A stretch of 54,242 nt of DNA from NCBI GenBank assembly GCA_016875095.1, contig VGSG01000016.1, positions 1 through 54,242 of the forward strand, written 5' to 3'. Of this stretch, positions 9,267-17,815 are shown piece after piece. The translations under genes were made by a program, and so were the position numbers. The stretch comes from Deltaproteobacteria bacterium. Its GTDB lineage: Bacteria; Desulfobacterota; Desulfomonilia; Desulfomonilales; Desulfomonilaceae. Position 1 is the first letter of the stretch. Each line of letters starts with the position of its first letter. A model generated the notes under the pieces. It was not told where the DNA came from. It saw only the letters and a program-made list of their open reading frames with translations, and made no database searches.

Positions 9267-9767
9267 TCACTCCCCAGCGCCGGTCTGTTTCGCGTTTTTC
9301 AAAAGGAGTTCGGCCGCGTGCCTGACCGATTCCACTATTTGCACGTAGCCCGTGCAGCGGCAGAAGTTACCGGCCAGCGCGTGCCTTACCTCGTCCTCCG
9401 TGGGATTTGGATTCATGTCCAGAAGCGCCTTTGCCGACATGATCATCCCGGGAGTGCAGAATCCGCACTGAACGCCGGCCTTGTCGAGAAACGCCTGCTG
9501 AATGGGATGCAACTCATTCTCGGAAGAAACCAGCCCCTCAATGGTGAGGACTTGTTTCCCTTCCGCTTCCAGGACCGGGTATATGCAACTGTTGATAGGC
9601 TTGCCGTCCACCAGAACGGTGCAGGCTCCGCATTCGCCTTCGCCGCAGCCCATTTTGGCCCCGGTGAGCTCCAATTCGTCTCGCAACACCCTCAGCAGCG
9701 GCCAGTGAGGCTGAACCTCTACTTCAACCGGATCTCCGTTCACCGTGAATCGAATCGTCCTTCTCAT
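9267..9767 (-). CDS. Molybdenum hydroxylase [2Fe-2S] small subunit
   Basis: 166-residue electron-transfer subunit with two [2Fe-2S] clusters. The plant-type ferredoxin cluster is bound by CGEGECGACTVLVDG and a later cysteine in INSCIYP. The second, all-helical cluster is bound by QCGFCTPGMIM and FCRCTGY. This is the standard arrangement of xanthine dehydrogenase-family small subunits. The start at 9767 shares ATGA with the stop of the FAD subunit, a sign of translational coupling. An upstream extension of the frame runs inside the FAD gene and is not used. Confidence 0.95.
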   Translation of the reverse strand: MRRTIRFTVNGDPVEVEVQPHWPLLRVLRDELELTGAKMGCGEGECGACTVLVDGKPINSCIYPVLEAEGKQVLTIEGLVSSENELHPIQQAFLDKAGVQCGFCTPGMIMSAKALLDMNPNPTEDEVRHALAGNFCRCTGYVQIVESVRHAAELLLKNAKQTGAGE

Positions 9768-10642
9768 CCGTGCGCCGCTCCTTTCGCCCTCTCTATGCAC
9801 ATTAGCCCGGTGCGCCTGACCAGGACTCGGATCATTTCTTCGCGATACCATTGGGAGCCGCGGATCGTGGTTCTGGGGGAAGCCTCTCCCGCTGCTATCT
9901 TGCCTGCCTCGTCCAGGGCGCCTCTGTCCACCTCTTTGCCTTCGAGATAAGCTTCCGCTTTCCGCGCTCGCATCGGTGTCGGCGCGGCGACGCCAAGACT
10001 GATGCGGGCCTTGGCGCATGTTTTTCCATCCTGGCCGAAGGAGAGGAGCACAGCCACGCCCAGTATGGGCAGATCCATGGCCTTGCGCCGCGTGTGTTTC
10101 CAGTAGGCCATGCCCGTGTTCGGGGACGGTCGAGGAATGGAAAAATGCGTAACGATCTCACCCGAGGCAAGCGCGGTACGGGATGGGCCTTTGAAAAACT
10201 CGGCGATCGGCATCGTCCGTTCACCCTGCGGTCCGGCTATGTGCGCCACAGCATCCAGAGCCAGCAGCGGCGGCGCGGTATCGGCGGAAGGCGCCGCATT
10301 GCAGATATTTCCGCCTATGGTCGCGCTGTTCCGCACCTGGACTGACCCGAGATTCGACACCGCGTCCAAGAGTATAGGGAAATGCTCCCTGATGATAGGC
10401 GAAAGCTCCAGGGTCCGGTGGGTGGTCGCGCTCCCGATCTTCAAGTCGCTCTCGTACGTGACAAAGCTCAGCTCGGGAACGTTCCTCAGAGATATCACAT
10501 ACTCCGGTGATATGATCTTCTTCTTCCACTGGACCATAAGGTCAGTGCCTCCCGCCACGAGCTTGGCCTTTTCGCCGTATCTACCGAGCAGCTCCAAGGC
10601 TTCTTTCAGTGAAGTGGGTTTCAAGTATTCGTAGGATCTCAC
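9764..10642 (-). CDS. Molybdenum hydroxylase FAD-binding subunit
   Basis: 292-residue medium subunit that carries FAD and passes electrons from the iron-sulfur subunit to the acceptor. Family marks are YEYLKPTSLKEALELL, LVAGGTDLMVQWK, and SVQVRNSATIGGNICNAAPSADTAPPLLALDA. There is no [4Fe-4S] insertion of the kind found in 4-hydroxybenzoyl-CoA reductase. An ATG at 10678 would add MTCPHCPSEVAE, but the GTG at 10642 has GGAGG 8 nt before it and gives the usual family start MRSYEYLKP, so it is preferred. It is the first gene of the three-subunit operon. Confidence 0.93.
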   Translation of the reverse strand: MRSYEYLKPTSLKEALELLGRYGEKAKLVAGGTDLMVQWKKKIISPEYVISLRNVPELSFVTYESDLKIGSATTHRTLELSPIIREHFPILLDAVSNLGSVQVRNSATIGGNICNAAPSADTAPPLLALDAVAHIAGPQGERTMPIAEFFKGPSRTALASGEIVTHFSIPRPSPNTGMAYWKHTRRKAMDLPILGVAVLLSFGQDGKTCAKARISLGVAAPTPMRARKAEAYLEGKEVDRGALDEAGKIAAGEASPRTTIRGSQWYREEMIRVLVRRTGLMCIERAKGAAHG

Positions 10643-10979
10643 TTCCGCCACCTCCGATGGGCAATGTGGGCAGGTCATCTCTTTCCGGTCAGTAGCGATG
10701 ATGGGGACCGGCGCATTTCCGGCGCAGAGCCACCTATACCATGAAAATCAGACCCGTGGAAACACGAGAATGCCTGGCAGCTTGAGCATTCACCTGCGCG
10801 GAGAAGCGCCGACTCAACCAAGTCATTGCCAGGAGTGAACGGTGGGACAAACGTCCCACGGCTCGTTTCTTCGAGACTCGACTTCTCTGTCGGGGTTTGG
10901 AAAACCGAGATACGGTATGAACTTCCTGAAGGGGCCTACTGAAATCACTGATAATACAGTTCTTCAAGTAGTTTAGAGT
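10643..10979. other. Upstream region of the hydroxylase operon, no gene seen
   Basis: A 337-bp stretch between the hydroxylase operon and the small RNA B promoter. No open frame with a ribosome site or known family is visible on either strand. It must hold the promoter of the hydroxylase operon, but no clear -35/-10 pair is recognisable. Confidence 0.4.
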
Positions 10980-11008
10980 TTGACATCCCCAAGCCTCGCG
11001 TGTATGCT
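10980..11008 (+). promoter_or_regulatory. Candidate promoter of small RNA B
   Basis: TTGACA at 10980-10985 and TATGCT at 11003-11008, 17 nt apart, form a strong housekeeping-type promoter. No protein gene follows on this strand; the next feature is a hairpin and an intrinsic terminator within 95 nt. Confidence 0.6.
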
Positions 11009-11014
11009 TCATCG

Positions 11015-11101
11015 TGTTATTTTCATTATTCATTGGCCGGTGAAAGCCGGCTGTCGTTAAGTCCGGCGGAGGGTATAGGGGTTACGGTCGGACTTTTTTT
11101 A
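11015..11101 (+). ncRNA. Candidate small RNA B
   Basis: Predicted RNA of about 86 nt lying alone in a 504-bp gap, opposite in strand to both neighbouring genes. It contains hairpin 1 (GCCGG 11036-11040 with CCGGC 11047-11051, loop TGAAAG) and a terminator hairpin whose 23-nt loop is G-rich (GGAGGG and AGGGG). The strong promoter, short length and textbook terminator fit a free-standing small RNA gene. It matches no family I know. An alternative is the leader of a very short peptide, but no start codon with a ribosome site is evident. Confidence 0.55.
11059..11100 (+). terminator. Intrinsic terminator of small RNA B
   Basis: AAGTCCG (11059-11065) pairs with CGGACTT (11089-11095), and the stem runs into seven or more T. 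The T tract exists only on this strand, so the element cannot serve the neighbouring minus-strand genes. Confidence 0.7.
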
Positions 11102-11146
11102 TTGGTCAGGACAGACCGCGCGTTTCTCTCACCGCATACGGCCCGC

Positions 11147-12127
11147 TCATCCCAGATTCCTACGATACCATTCGATGCTTTCCTTGAGCCCGTCAAACAG
11201 AGAGTAACCTCCAGCGAATCCGAGCTTCACGCGCGCTAAAGTGGGATCGGCGGAAGAATGCATCACGTCTCCCACTCGCGGCGGTTCATGGCGAGGCTCG
11301 ATGCGGATCTCCAGCAGGTCCTGGAGTGCGCCGAGGAGTTCCAGAAGCGTCCATCGACCACCCATGCCGACATTATAAGATGCTCCAAAAGCTTCCGGCG
11401 CGGCATCCAGCGCGTGCAAATTGGCATGCGCCACGTCCCGCACGTACGTGAAATCGCGGCTCTGCAAGCCGCTACCATAGATCACGGGGGCATTTCCGGA
11501 GAGCAATGCGGTAACAAAGCGCGGGATTACCGCGGCATACTCGGAACCGGCATCCTGTCGGGGACCGTACACATTGAAATAACGCAACCCTATTGTTTCC
11601 AGGCCGTACAGTTGATGAAACAGGCGCCCGTATTCCTCATTCACCCTCTTGGTAAGGGCATACGGTGACAGAGGCGCTCCCTCACGGCCCTCTTTCTTGG
11701 GCAACTCGTCGCTGTCACCGTAGACCGCTGACGAGGACGCGTAGACCACCCGCCGAACGCCCCTCTGACGAGCGGCCTGAAATACGTGCAGCGTGCCGTC
11801 GGCATTGACCCGCTGAGTGGTAATAGGATCCTCCACTGACCGGGGAACACTCCCCAGCGCAGCCTGATGGAGTATGGCGTCCACACCTGCCACGGCTCTG
11901 TCGAGCGTATCTTGATCCCGTATATCGCCACGGAGGACCTCGAAATCCACACCGGCTTTCCAGCGTCCGTGGCCGAGTCCCTCCAGGTTTTCCGCCTTGC
12001 CTGTGCTGAAGTTATCCAACACGCGAACACGGTCTCCGCGGTTAAGCAGCTCCTCCACCAGATGGCTGCCGATGAATCCCGCTCCTCCTGTGACCAATAT
12101 GAATCTGCCGTTCGTCTCAACGGACAT
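11147..12127 (-). CDS. NAD-dependent sugar-nucleotide epimerase (UDP-hexose/UDP-N-acetylhexosamine 4-epimerase type)
   Basis: 326-residue extended short-chain dehydrogenase. It begins with the NAD-binding Rossmann motif VTGGAGFIGSHLVE, has GDIRD and the Ser/Tyr/Lys catalytic set (ASSSAVYGD, SPYALTK), and RYFNVYGPRQD. The segments AALGSVPRSVEDP and SEYAAVIPRF resemble WbpP-like UDP-N-acetylhexosamine C4 epimerases, so an N-acetylated substrate is likely but not certain. The ATG at 12127 has GGAG at good spacing; a GTG at 12139 is possible. It probably supplies sugar nucleotides for polysaccharide or protein glycosylation, perhaps for the glycosylation-type genes 3-13 kb downstream. Confidence 0.88.
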   Translation of the reverse strand: MSVETNGRFILVTGGAGFIGSHLVEELLNRGDRVRVLDNFSTGKAENLEGLGHGRWKAGVDFEVLRGDIRDQDTLDRAVAGVDAILHQAALGSVPRSVEDPITTQRVNADGTLHVFQAARQRGVRRVVYASSSAVYGDSDELPKKEGREGAPLSPYALTKRVNEEYGRLFHQLYGLETIGLRYFNVYGPRQDAGSEYAAVIPRFVTALLSGNAPVIYGSGLQSRDFTYVRDVAHANLHALDAAPEAFGASYNVGMGGRWTLLELLGALQDLLEIRIEPRHEPPRVGDVMHSSADPTLARVKLGFAGGYSLFDGLKESIEWYRRNLG

Positions 12128-12160
12128 TCCGTGCTCCACTCCACACTTTGCCTAAGGAAA

Positions 12161-12205
12161 AAGAGCGACCCTCAGACCACGCGGGCCGACACGGCGCTCG
12201 CTCTT
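12161..12205 (-). promoter_or_regulatory. Leader hairpin upstream of the epimerase gene
   Basis: AAGAGCGA (12161-12168) and TCGCTCTT (12198-12205) form an 8-bp stem with a 29-nt loop. Read on the minus strand the stem is followed by TTTCC, so a transcript toward the epimerase would pass a terminator-like hairpin about 34 nt before the start codon. It could act as an attenuator. It lies in the 319-bp divergent gap before the reductase gene, which holds no other gene. Confidence 0.3.
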
Positions 12206-12446
12206 GCCGTCCTTTGGTTGACAGAAAGAGGTACGGCATCCGTAACGAAAAATCTAGGGGAAAATCAGCGTAACTTGCAGACAAGCCCAGGGGCTGCTAT
12301 CCTTGCGGCGCTCTCCTATGCGATATCAACTGAACTGAAAGCCGGCGCGGGTGACCAAGGGAATAGGTGTGGGACAAGATCGTTGAGCTTTCATGGCGCA
12401 GAGAGGAATCGTGCGCTTGACTGTGCGCGCCTTGGAATAAAGCCGG

Positions 12447-13463
12447 ATGGATCATCAGGAAGTCGAAATAGCCATAAACGGCGAGAGGAAGATTCGGGTC
12501 CCAGGCGGCAAGACCCTTCTCGAATCGCTCAAGCAACACAAGATATTCGTTCCCGCAACGTGCGGCGGGCGAGCCACGTGCGCTTACTGCAAAGTGAAGA
12601 CTATTTCCGGCTTCGGCGCCGTCCTGCCCACCGAGGCGCCCGTGCTGTCGCCGGAGGAGACCCGGCAAGGGGTGCGCCTCGCCTGTCAGGTCAAGCTCCA
12701 GTCGGATGTGGCGATAGAGCTACCCGATGCGCTCCTCTCCACAAGAGAGTACCGGGCTCGAACTGACAAGATCACCGATCTGACATACGATACTAAGCTC
12801 TTCCACTTCAAACTCATAGCGCCTGCGACTATCAATTACCGCGCAGGGCAGTATATTCAGTTCCTGACGCCGGAGTACGGACACGTTTGCGAGTCGGTGT
12901 GTCGCTCATATTCAGTGTGCGGCGTTCCCACCGAAAGCGATAGGGTGGAGCTTATGGTGAGGCTGGTGCCCGAGGGGATTTGCACCACCTACATGTTCAA
13001 CCGTTTGCAGGAAGGCGACGAGGTAAGGTTCATAGGCCCATTCGGCGATTTCTATGTGCGAGACAGTGACCGGAGGATGATTTGCATCGCGGGTGGATCG
13101 GGCATGGCGCCCATCAGGTCCATGCTGCGCTCCATGACCCAGCAAGAGATCGCCCGCCGCAAGCCCATCTTCTTTTTTGGCGCCCGCGCAAAGAAAGACC
13201 TTTTCATGATCGAGGAGTGGCGAGAGTTCGAGCGAGCCCATCCCGGCTTCCGGTTCGTTCCTGCGCTCTCCAGGCCTGACCCTGACGATCGCTGGGAGGG
13301 GGAGGTGGGCCGCGTCACCGAGATTATCGACAAGTATGTGTCGGACTTTTCCAATGCAGAAGGGTATCTTTGCGGCAGCCCGGGGATGCTTAACGCATGT
13401 GTGGACGTTCTGACGAAAATGGGCGTGCCCGAGGAGCGAATTTACTATGACAAATACGACTGA
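12447..13463 (+). CDS. [2Fe-2S]/FAD/NAD(P)-binding reductase (NqrF-like, soluble)
   Basis: 338-residue electron-transfer flavoprotein. An N-terminal plant-type ferredoxin domain binds [2Fe-2S] through CGGRATCAYC and a cysteine in RLACQV. A ferredoxin-NADP reductase-type FAD domain follows, with CRSYSVCG in place of the common RxYS motif. The NAD domain has GGSGMAPIRSML and a C-terminal GYLCGSPGMLNAC. The layout resembles NqrF and phenol hydroxylase reductases, but the N-terminal membrane helix of NqrF is missing, so it is probably soluble. It overlaps the next gene by 17 nt and seems to form an operon with it and the TSUP exporter. Confidence 0.85.
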   Translation: MDHQEVEIAINGERKIRVPGGKTLLESLKQHKIFVPATCGGRATCAYCKVKTISGFGAVLPTEAPVLSPEETRQGVRLACQVKLQSDVAIELPDALLSTREYRARTDKITDLTYDTKLFHFKLIAPATINYRAGQYIQFLTPEYGHVCESVCRSYSVCGVPTESDRVELMVRLVPEGICTTYMFNRLQEGDEVRFIGPFGDFYVRDSDRRMICIAGGSGMAPIRSMLRSMTQQEIARRKPIFFFGARAKKDLFMIEEWREFERAHPGFRFVPALSRPDPDDRWEGEVGRVTEIIDKYVSDFSNAEGYLCGSPGMLNACVDVLTKMGVPEERIYYDKYD

Positions 13464-13920
13464 TCGGCAGCGCGGACTCGACAGCGAACCCTCGCTGGAA
13501 GAGCTGGAACAGGAGCTGCGCCGCTGGAACTATCTGCTCGATGAAGATCGGTCTCTGGCCAAGCTCCTCCAGGACGACGCTGCCGAGGTCTTGCGAACGG
13601 GCTTGGATCTGAGAGAAGTCTCCGCCAAGATGGAACGGTTGTACCGGGAAGGACGCAGAGGACTGGGCGCGCCCGTGCTCGTGGATGACAGTTTCAAAGT
13701 CACCGTCAGGGAAGACCGCGGGATCATTCCGTGTCTCTGGCGAGATCATTTTGCTTCGCCCAAAGCCATTATCGAGGCGGTCAACCTCAAGAACAATAGG
13801 ACTTTGACCTTCTCCGTGCTCGGATGGCACTTGATCAGCGCCCACGGCTTTTTCCAGGGCAAAGGCAGCCCATTCCGGATGGAACCCCGGGAACTCTTCG
13901 AATTCTTTGAAGAAACGTAG
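13447..13920 (+). CDS. Protein of unknown function, coupled to the reductase
   Basis: 157 residues, no family recognised. The first third is strongly charged and helical (SLEELEQELRRWNYLLDEDRSLAKLLQDDAAEVL), likely a coiled coil. The last part (HFASPKAIIEAVNLKNNRTLTFSVLGWHL) looks like a small folded domain. No signal peptide or membrane segment is seen. The ATG lies inside the reductase gene and is preceded by GAGGAG, so the two proteins are translationally coupled and may act together. Confidence 0.7.
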   Translation: MTNTTDRQRGLDSEPSLEELEQELRRWNYLLDEDRSLAKLLQDDAAEVLRTGLDLREVSAKMERLYREGRRGLGAPVLVDDSFKVTVREDRGIIPCLWRDHFASPKAIIEAVNLKNNRTLTFSVLGWHLISAHGFFQGKGSPFRMEPRELFEFFEET

Positions 13921-13963
13921 CCTTTCCGGGGCGCCGAATGAAACTTGAGGTGGACACGCGCAT

Positions 13964-14731
13964 ATGGGCGAGGAATGGATCGCACTCCCCGCAGGGCTTA
14001 TCATTGCCACACTTGCGACACTGGTAGGGTTCGGGGGCGGCATACTCTGGATGCCCTTCCTCATACTGGTGGCCCGCTTGGAGCCTGCGCAGGCTGTCGT
14101 GACTTCGCTGGTCATTCAGGTGGGAGGCATGGGGTCCGGGAGCCTGGCGGTCATAGCCGCGAAGAAAACGGATTTGCGGCTCTCCCTTTATCTCTCCGCA
14201 TGCGCCTTCTTGGGAATCCCCATTGGCGTGTGGGCGTCCAAACACGTCTCAGCGGATTCCATCATCTTCCTTCTTGGGGCTATGAGCTTGGCAATGGCTC
14301 TAGTCTTTGTCTATAGAGAAGACGATGACGACGCGTCCCTTGTGACACGGGTTTCTTTGCGCCGGGTCGCGCCGTATTTGTGGCTGGCCACGGCCTTTTC
14401 CGTCTTGACGGGTCTTCTCTCCATGGGAGTCGGAGATTTCTTGGTCCCCATACTCCGTAATCGACTCCGGTTGAGTATGGAGTCTTCGATGGCCGCGTGC
14501 CTAATAGTCATGGCCCTGAATGCCGCGCTTGCCGCGCTCTTACACATAGCCGCGGGAGACACTTTTTCCACAGGGCTGGCGCTCTGGGCAATCCCCGGGG
14601 TTCTTGTGGGAGGCCAAGTCGGGCCCCGATTGGCAGGTCGTATACCGGATCAGACCCTCAAGGAAATATTCATTTACGGTCTCACTCTTGCCGGAATACA
14701 CATGATCTTCACCATGCCCGGCAGCCACTGA
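13964..14731 (+). CDS. TSUP (TauE/SafE) family membrane transporter
   Basis: 255-residue integral membrane protein with about eight hydrophobic helices. The N-terminal signature VGFGGGILWMPFLIL and its second, weaker repeat (GVGDFLVPILRNRLRLS) are the internal duplication of the TSUP family, which moves sulfite, sulfoacetate or other small organosulfur anions. A short acidic loop (REDDDDAS) separates the two halves. It is the third gene of the reductase operon, 43 nt after the unknown protein. Export of a sulfur anion is plausible, but the substrate is not shown by the sequence. Confidence 0.88.
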   Translation: MGEEWIALPAGLIIATLATLVGFGGGILWMPFLILVARLEPAQAVVTSLVIQVGGMGSGSLAVIAAKKTDLRLSLYLSACAFLGIPIGVWASKHVSADSIIFLLGAMSLAMALVFVYREDDDDASLVTRVSLRRVAPYLWLATAFSVLTGLLSMGVGDFLVPILRNRLRLSMESSMAACLIVMALNAALAALLHIAAGDTFSTGLALWAIPGVLVGGQVGPRLAGRIPDQTLKEIFIYGLTLAGIHMIFTMPGSH

Positions 14732-14779
14732 TCGAGACCGGTGGAGATACTCGGAATATCACTGTGAACGCAAGCGGTT

Positions 14780-16552
14780 TCAGTCGGGATCCAAGGAAAT
14801 GCCGGGAGCCGCGCCTTCGGGCTGCGCGCGCCATCCGAGACGGAATTCGAGGTTACTGCTGCGCGGGAAACCCAGGGATAAGTATTTCTTGTAGCACTCT
14901 ACGGCCCGTTCTTTGTCATTTCGATCCAGGTGCGACACTGCGAGCAGCGCCCAAGCTCGGCCGTCTTGAGGGTCCACTTCGGTAGCTTTCTTGAATGCTG
15001 CGGCAGCTTCGTCAAGGCGCCCTTTCATACTCAAAACCCGGCCCACGTCAATATGGGACCGAGGATTCTGGGGTTCTTTGTCCTGTATGTCCCGGAAAAC
15101 CGCGAGGGATTCGTCCAGATGCCCTTTACGCGCCATGATGTTGGCCACCGCGCCCACGTACTTGGAATGCGCGGGATTCAGGGAAACCGCCATCTGGTAG
15201 CTTTCAAGGGCTCGGTCAAGCTCGCCGCGGGTTTCCAGAGCGCGGCCCAATCCGTAAAATGCCAAATCGGGTTTGTAATGAGAGTTGTCAATCACATAGC
15301 TCCAAAGGGTTACGCTATTCCTCCACACCGCGATCTGCTCGCGAGTTTGATATGCGTACGCCAAGGTCGCGGCGACCAACCACAGGATGAGAGCCCCCCT
15401 AAGAACCGCTGCAAATCGCACGGACCTGGCGGCAGCCGCCCATAACCTTCCGAAGCCAAGACCCACCAAAAGCCAGAAACTCAAGGTTGGAAGATAACTG
15501 TACCGATCGGCCACCGCGTGCCGGAATGACATGAACAGACCCAGCGCGGGCGCAAGCGTGATCAGGTAGTAGAACCATGCCGCGGCCCAGAGACGGTCTC
15601 CACGGAAGGCCCTGTGGATCACGAATCCCGTCACTATGATGACGAGCGCCGCTGAAAAAAGAAACTTGGGACTGAAATAATCCGCGTTCGGATCGAGTTG
15701 GTACAGAGGCACGAGCCCAAAGGGCGTCAAGCTCTTCTCAATGTAGAACACCATACCGTAGAACGCGTTCATGATTCTGACGCCCGGGGTTACGTACGAA
15801 AAAGGAATCGCAGCTCCCTTCGCAGCCAACAAGTTGAGGATCGCGGCGCCCGCGGCTATAGCGAGGAAAGGCGCTTTTTCCCAAACGCGCGTCAGGGCCG
15901 TTCGAAGATTCATTCGTTGGAGAGGATAGAAGTCCAATACGAGGAGGACCAAGGGGAGTGTCATGGACATGGGCTTGGAAAGCGCCGCCCCGACGCAAAG
16001 CGCCACTGCGATCAGGTAATTGATCCGGCGTCGGGACGTGGCCTCAGTCCGCACATATCCCAGGTACGCGATCAACGTTGCCAGGTAGAAGAGGGTGCAG
16101 AGCACATCCTTGCGTTCCGCAACCCACGCCACCGACTCCACCCGTAGCGGATGAACGCCAAAAAGCAGGGCAGCCGAGAACGCGGCCGCGTAGACCCGTT
16201 CACGGTCGACGATCAGTCCTTCTTGGAGACGCACGCACAGCGCGAAGAAAAGGAGCGCATTGAGGCAGTGGATCAGAACATTGACCAAGTGGTGGTACGA
16301 AGGATTCAAGCCGCCAAGGGCCACGTCCACCCCATGGGAAAGCCACGTCAACGGATGCCACACTCCCTGGTAAAAGGTTGTGAACATCCACGAAATCGCG
16401 CGCATGTCCAGGGTGCGGATGTGGTGATTGCGTGTCACAAACGCATAATCGTCCCAGTCCACAAAATCGTTTCCCGCGCTCGGCAGGAACGTAAATAGTA
16501 CTACTCCGAACAACGCCATATACAGGCAGGGCCTGATCGCCCGAAACGACAT
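14780..16552 (-). CDS. TMTC-like GT-C membrane protein with C-terminal TPRs
   Basis: 590 residues: about ten hydrophobic helices (residues 1-420), then several tetratricopeptide repeats (about 430-570). The first outer loop has FVDWDDYAFVTRNHHI, with the acidic DWDD motif expected for a lipid-phosphate-sugar-dependent GT-C glycosyltransferase. HPLRVESVAWVAERKDVL is the hallmark of the TMTC group, which in animals adds O-mannose to proteins. The gene faces away from the pilin gene, with a 411-bp shared upstream region, so pilin or another surface protein is a reasonable acceptor, though this is inference. Of the four relatives in the window, this is the only one that keeps the full acidic motif. 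A GGGAG site precedes the ATG. Confidence 0.82.
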   Translation of the reverse strand: MSFRAIRPCLYMALFGVVLFTFLPSAGNDFVDWDDYAFVTRNHHIRTLDMRAISWMFTTFYQGVWHPLTWLSHGVDVALGGLNPSYHHLVNVLIHCLNALLFFALCVRLQEGLIVDRERVYAAAFSAALLFGVHPLRVESVAWVAERKDVLCTLFYLATLIAYLGYVRTEATSRRRINYLIAVALCVGAALSKPMSMTLPLVLLVLDFYPLQRMNLRTALTRVWEKAPFLAIAAGAAILNLLAAKGAAIPFSYVTPGVRIMNAFYGMVFYIEKSLTPFGLVPLYQLDPNADYFSPKFLFSAALVIIVTGFVIHRAFRGDRLWAAAWFYYLITLAPALGLFMSFRHAVADRYSYLPTLSFWLLVGLGFGRLWAAAARSVRFAAVLRGALILWLVAATLAYAYQTREQIAVWRNSVTLWSYVIDNSHYKPDLAFYGLGRALETRGELDRALESYQMAVSLNPAHSKYVGAVANIMARKGHLDESLAVFRDIQDKEPQNPRSHIDVGRVLSMKGRLDEAAAAFKKATEVDPQDGRAWALLAVSHLDRNDKERAVECYKKYLSLGFPRSSNLEFRLGWRAQPEGAAPGISLDPD

Positions 16553-16819
16553 CTTGCGCGTACTCCCGGCTCACTATAGATGCCTCTCCGGATGATTTCA
16601 ACGGCAAGCTCGGGACACGGGCGACGGGTCGCTCAGAGGCGCGCGAACAAAGCTCGTCCCGGAGTGTCAACTCGGTTTACACACCTTTCCCCTGTTTCAT
16701 TCAACAGTTATGCCCGGCCAATCCGGCGCGCCAACATTTTTGGGCTGCCGGCCTCACGCCAAAAGCCCTCGATTCCGGAATCGGTTCACGTGATTTCAAT
16801 ATGTTGCCATTCATCGCCG

Positions 16820-16835
16820 TTGGCACGGAGATTGC
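16820..16835 (+). promoter_or_regulatory. Sigma-54 promoter of the pilin gene
   Basis: TTGGCACGGAGATTGCT (ending at 16835) is a perfect fit to the -24/-12 consensus of RpoN promoters, YTGGCACG-4 nt-TTGCW. It is about 130 nt upstream of the pilin ATG. Pilin genes of Myxococcus, Geobacter and Pseudomonas are controlled by sigma-54 with PilR, so the same control is likely here. The rest of the 411-bp divergent gap (16553-16963) shows no gene. Confidence 0.85.
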
Positions 16836-16963
16836 TCTCTACTTCCGCAAATATCCATGCCTGATCAGGGCCCTCCAGGGGCCTTGTCCGAACATAGCCA
16901 GGAAGCGGTATCAAGGAGCAAAGAAACCTATAAAACAGGACCTGATTACAGAAGGAGGAACGT

Positions 16964-17530
16964 ATGCTAAGGAAGATGCAGAACGCAAGAGGTTTCACAC
17001 TGATCGAGTTGATGGTCGTGGTCGCGATCATCGGAATCATCTTGGCCATCGCCATCCCGTACTACATCGCGTACAAGAGGACCGCGTGCGACCGCGCCGC
17101 CAACGCCGACGTCACGAGGATCGGCGCGGGTTTGGAGCGTCTGGGCAACGAGTTGGTGGACCTCAACTTCAACTGGGATGCGATTGCGTCCAGCATAAGC
17201 GACACGCAGCTCCTGTGGTTCGCAGGCACGTACTATGGCTGGGGAGGCCCGAACGCAAAGTGCGATGTTCGCGTCTTCGTGGATACTGGCGCCATGGAGG
17301 TCCGCGGATGGGCCGGGAGAGGTAGTAGACCTGCGGGCGCCACATCGCGGTACGTGTACCGGGTCACCCTGGTCGGCGGCACCGACATGCCTGCCACCGC
17401 GATCACCGGTCCTTCCGTCGGTCAAGGTCCAACGACTACCTGCTACTTAACGACTATGGTGGACGCGACCGGCGCCCTTTCTGCGCCGAGTGGCACGACA
17501 GCTTGCTCCGCGATTACCGGCGCGGAATAG
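16964..17530 (+). CDS. Type IV pilin (PilA-like)
   Basis: 188-residue prepilin. The leader MLRKMQNARG is cut by prepilin peptidase before Phe11; the mature N-terminus FTLIELMVVVAIIGIILAIA has the Glu5 and the hydrophobic helix of type IVa pilins. The globular part is rich in Gly, Thr and Ala and has cysteines near 46 and 89 and in the final quarter, one pair possibly making the C-terminal D-loop. A very strong ribosome site (AAGGAGGA) and a sigma-54 promoter point to high, regulated expression. It is followed by two hairpins. Major pilin is likely, as it is long and well expressed, but a minor pilin cannot be excluded. Confidence 0.93.
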   Translation: MLRKMQNARGFTLIELMVVVAIIGIILAIAIPYYIAYKRTACDRAANADVTRIGAGLERLGNELVDLNFNWDAIASSISDTQLLWFAGTYYGWGGPNAKCDVRVFVDTGAMEVRGWAGRGSRPAGATSRYVYRVTLVGGTDMPATAITGPSVGQGPTTTCYLTTMVDATGALSAPSGTTACSAITGAE

Positions 17531-17560
17531 CTGGCCTGAGCTTTCAAGTCGATGAGCATG

Positions 17561-17589
17561 GGCGGGGGACGGCCTTCAGGTCCCCCGCC
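17561..17589 (+). terminator. Strong hairpin after the pilin gene
   Basis: GGCGGGGGAC (17561-17570) and GTCCCCCGCC (17580-17589) form a perfect 10-bp stem with a 9-nt loop, 30 nt after the pilin stop. The T tract is missing, so it may protect the abundant pilin mRNA from 3' exonucleases rather than end transcription alone. Confidence 0.6.
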
Positions 17590-17601
17590 TAAAAGCAGAA
17601 A

Positions 17602-17648
17602 CCGCCCCAAGCCGGCCGTCCTGGGCAGAGACTCGGGGCGGCTTTTTT
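17602..17648 (+). terminator. Intrinsic terminator after the pilin gene
   Basis: CCGCCCC (17602-17608) pairs with GGGGCGG (17635-17641), followed by CTTTTTTG. With the hairpin just before it this gives a double stop that separates the pilin unit from the three TPR genes downstream. Confidence 0.75.
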
Positions 17649-17815
17649 GTGCAGAATCGATGTCGCTCATTGGACCGCCGCGAAGCGTTTCGCGTCCGTG
17701 CTCGGATCCGCGTCGGGACGCCACTCCCGGGCAAGCGTTCAGTAGCGCTCCTGACCAAGTCGTGCGATAATTCCTAAGACGCTTTTGAGCCCACATGCCT
17801 TTCCGGAAATCCGTT

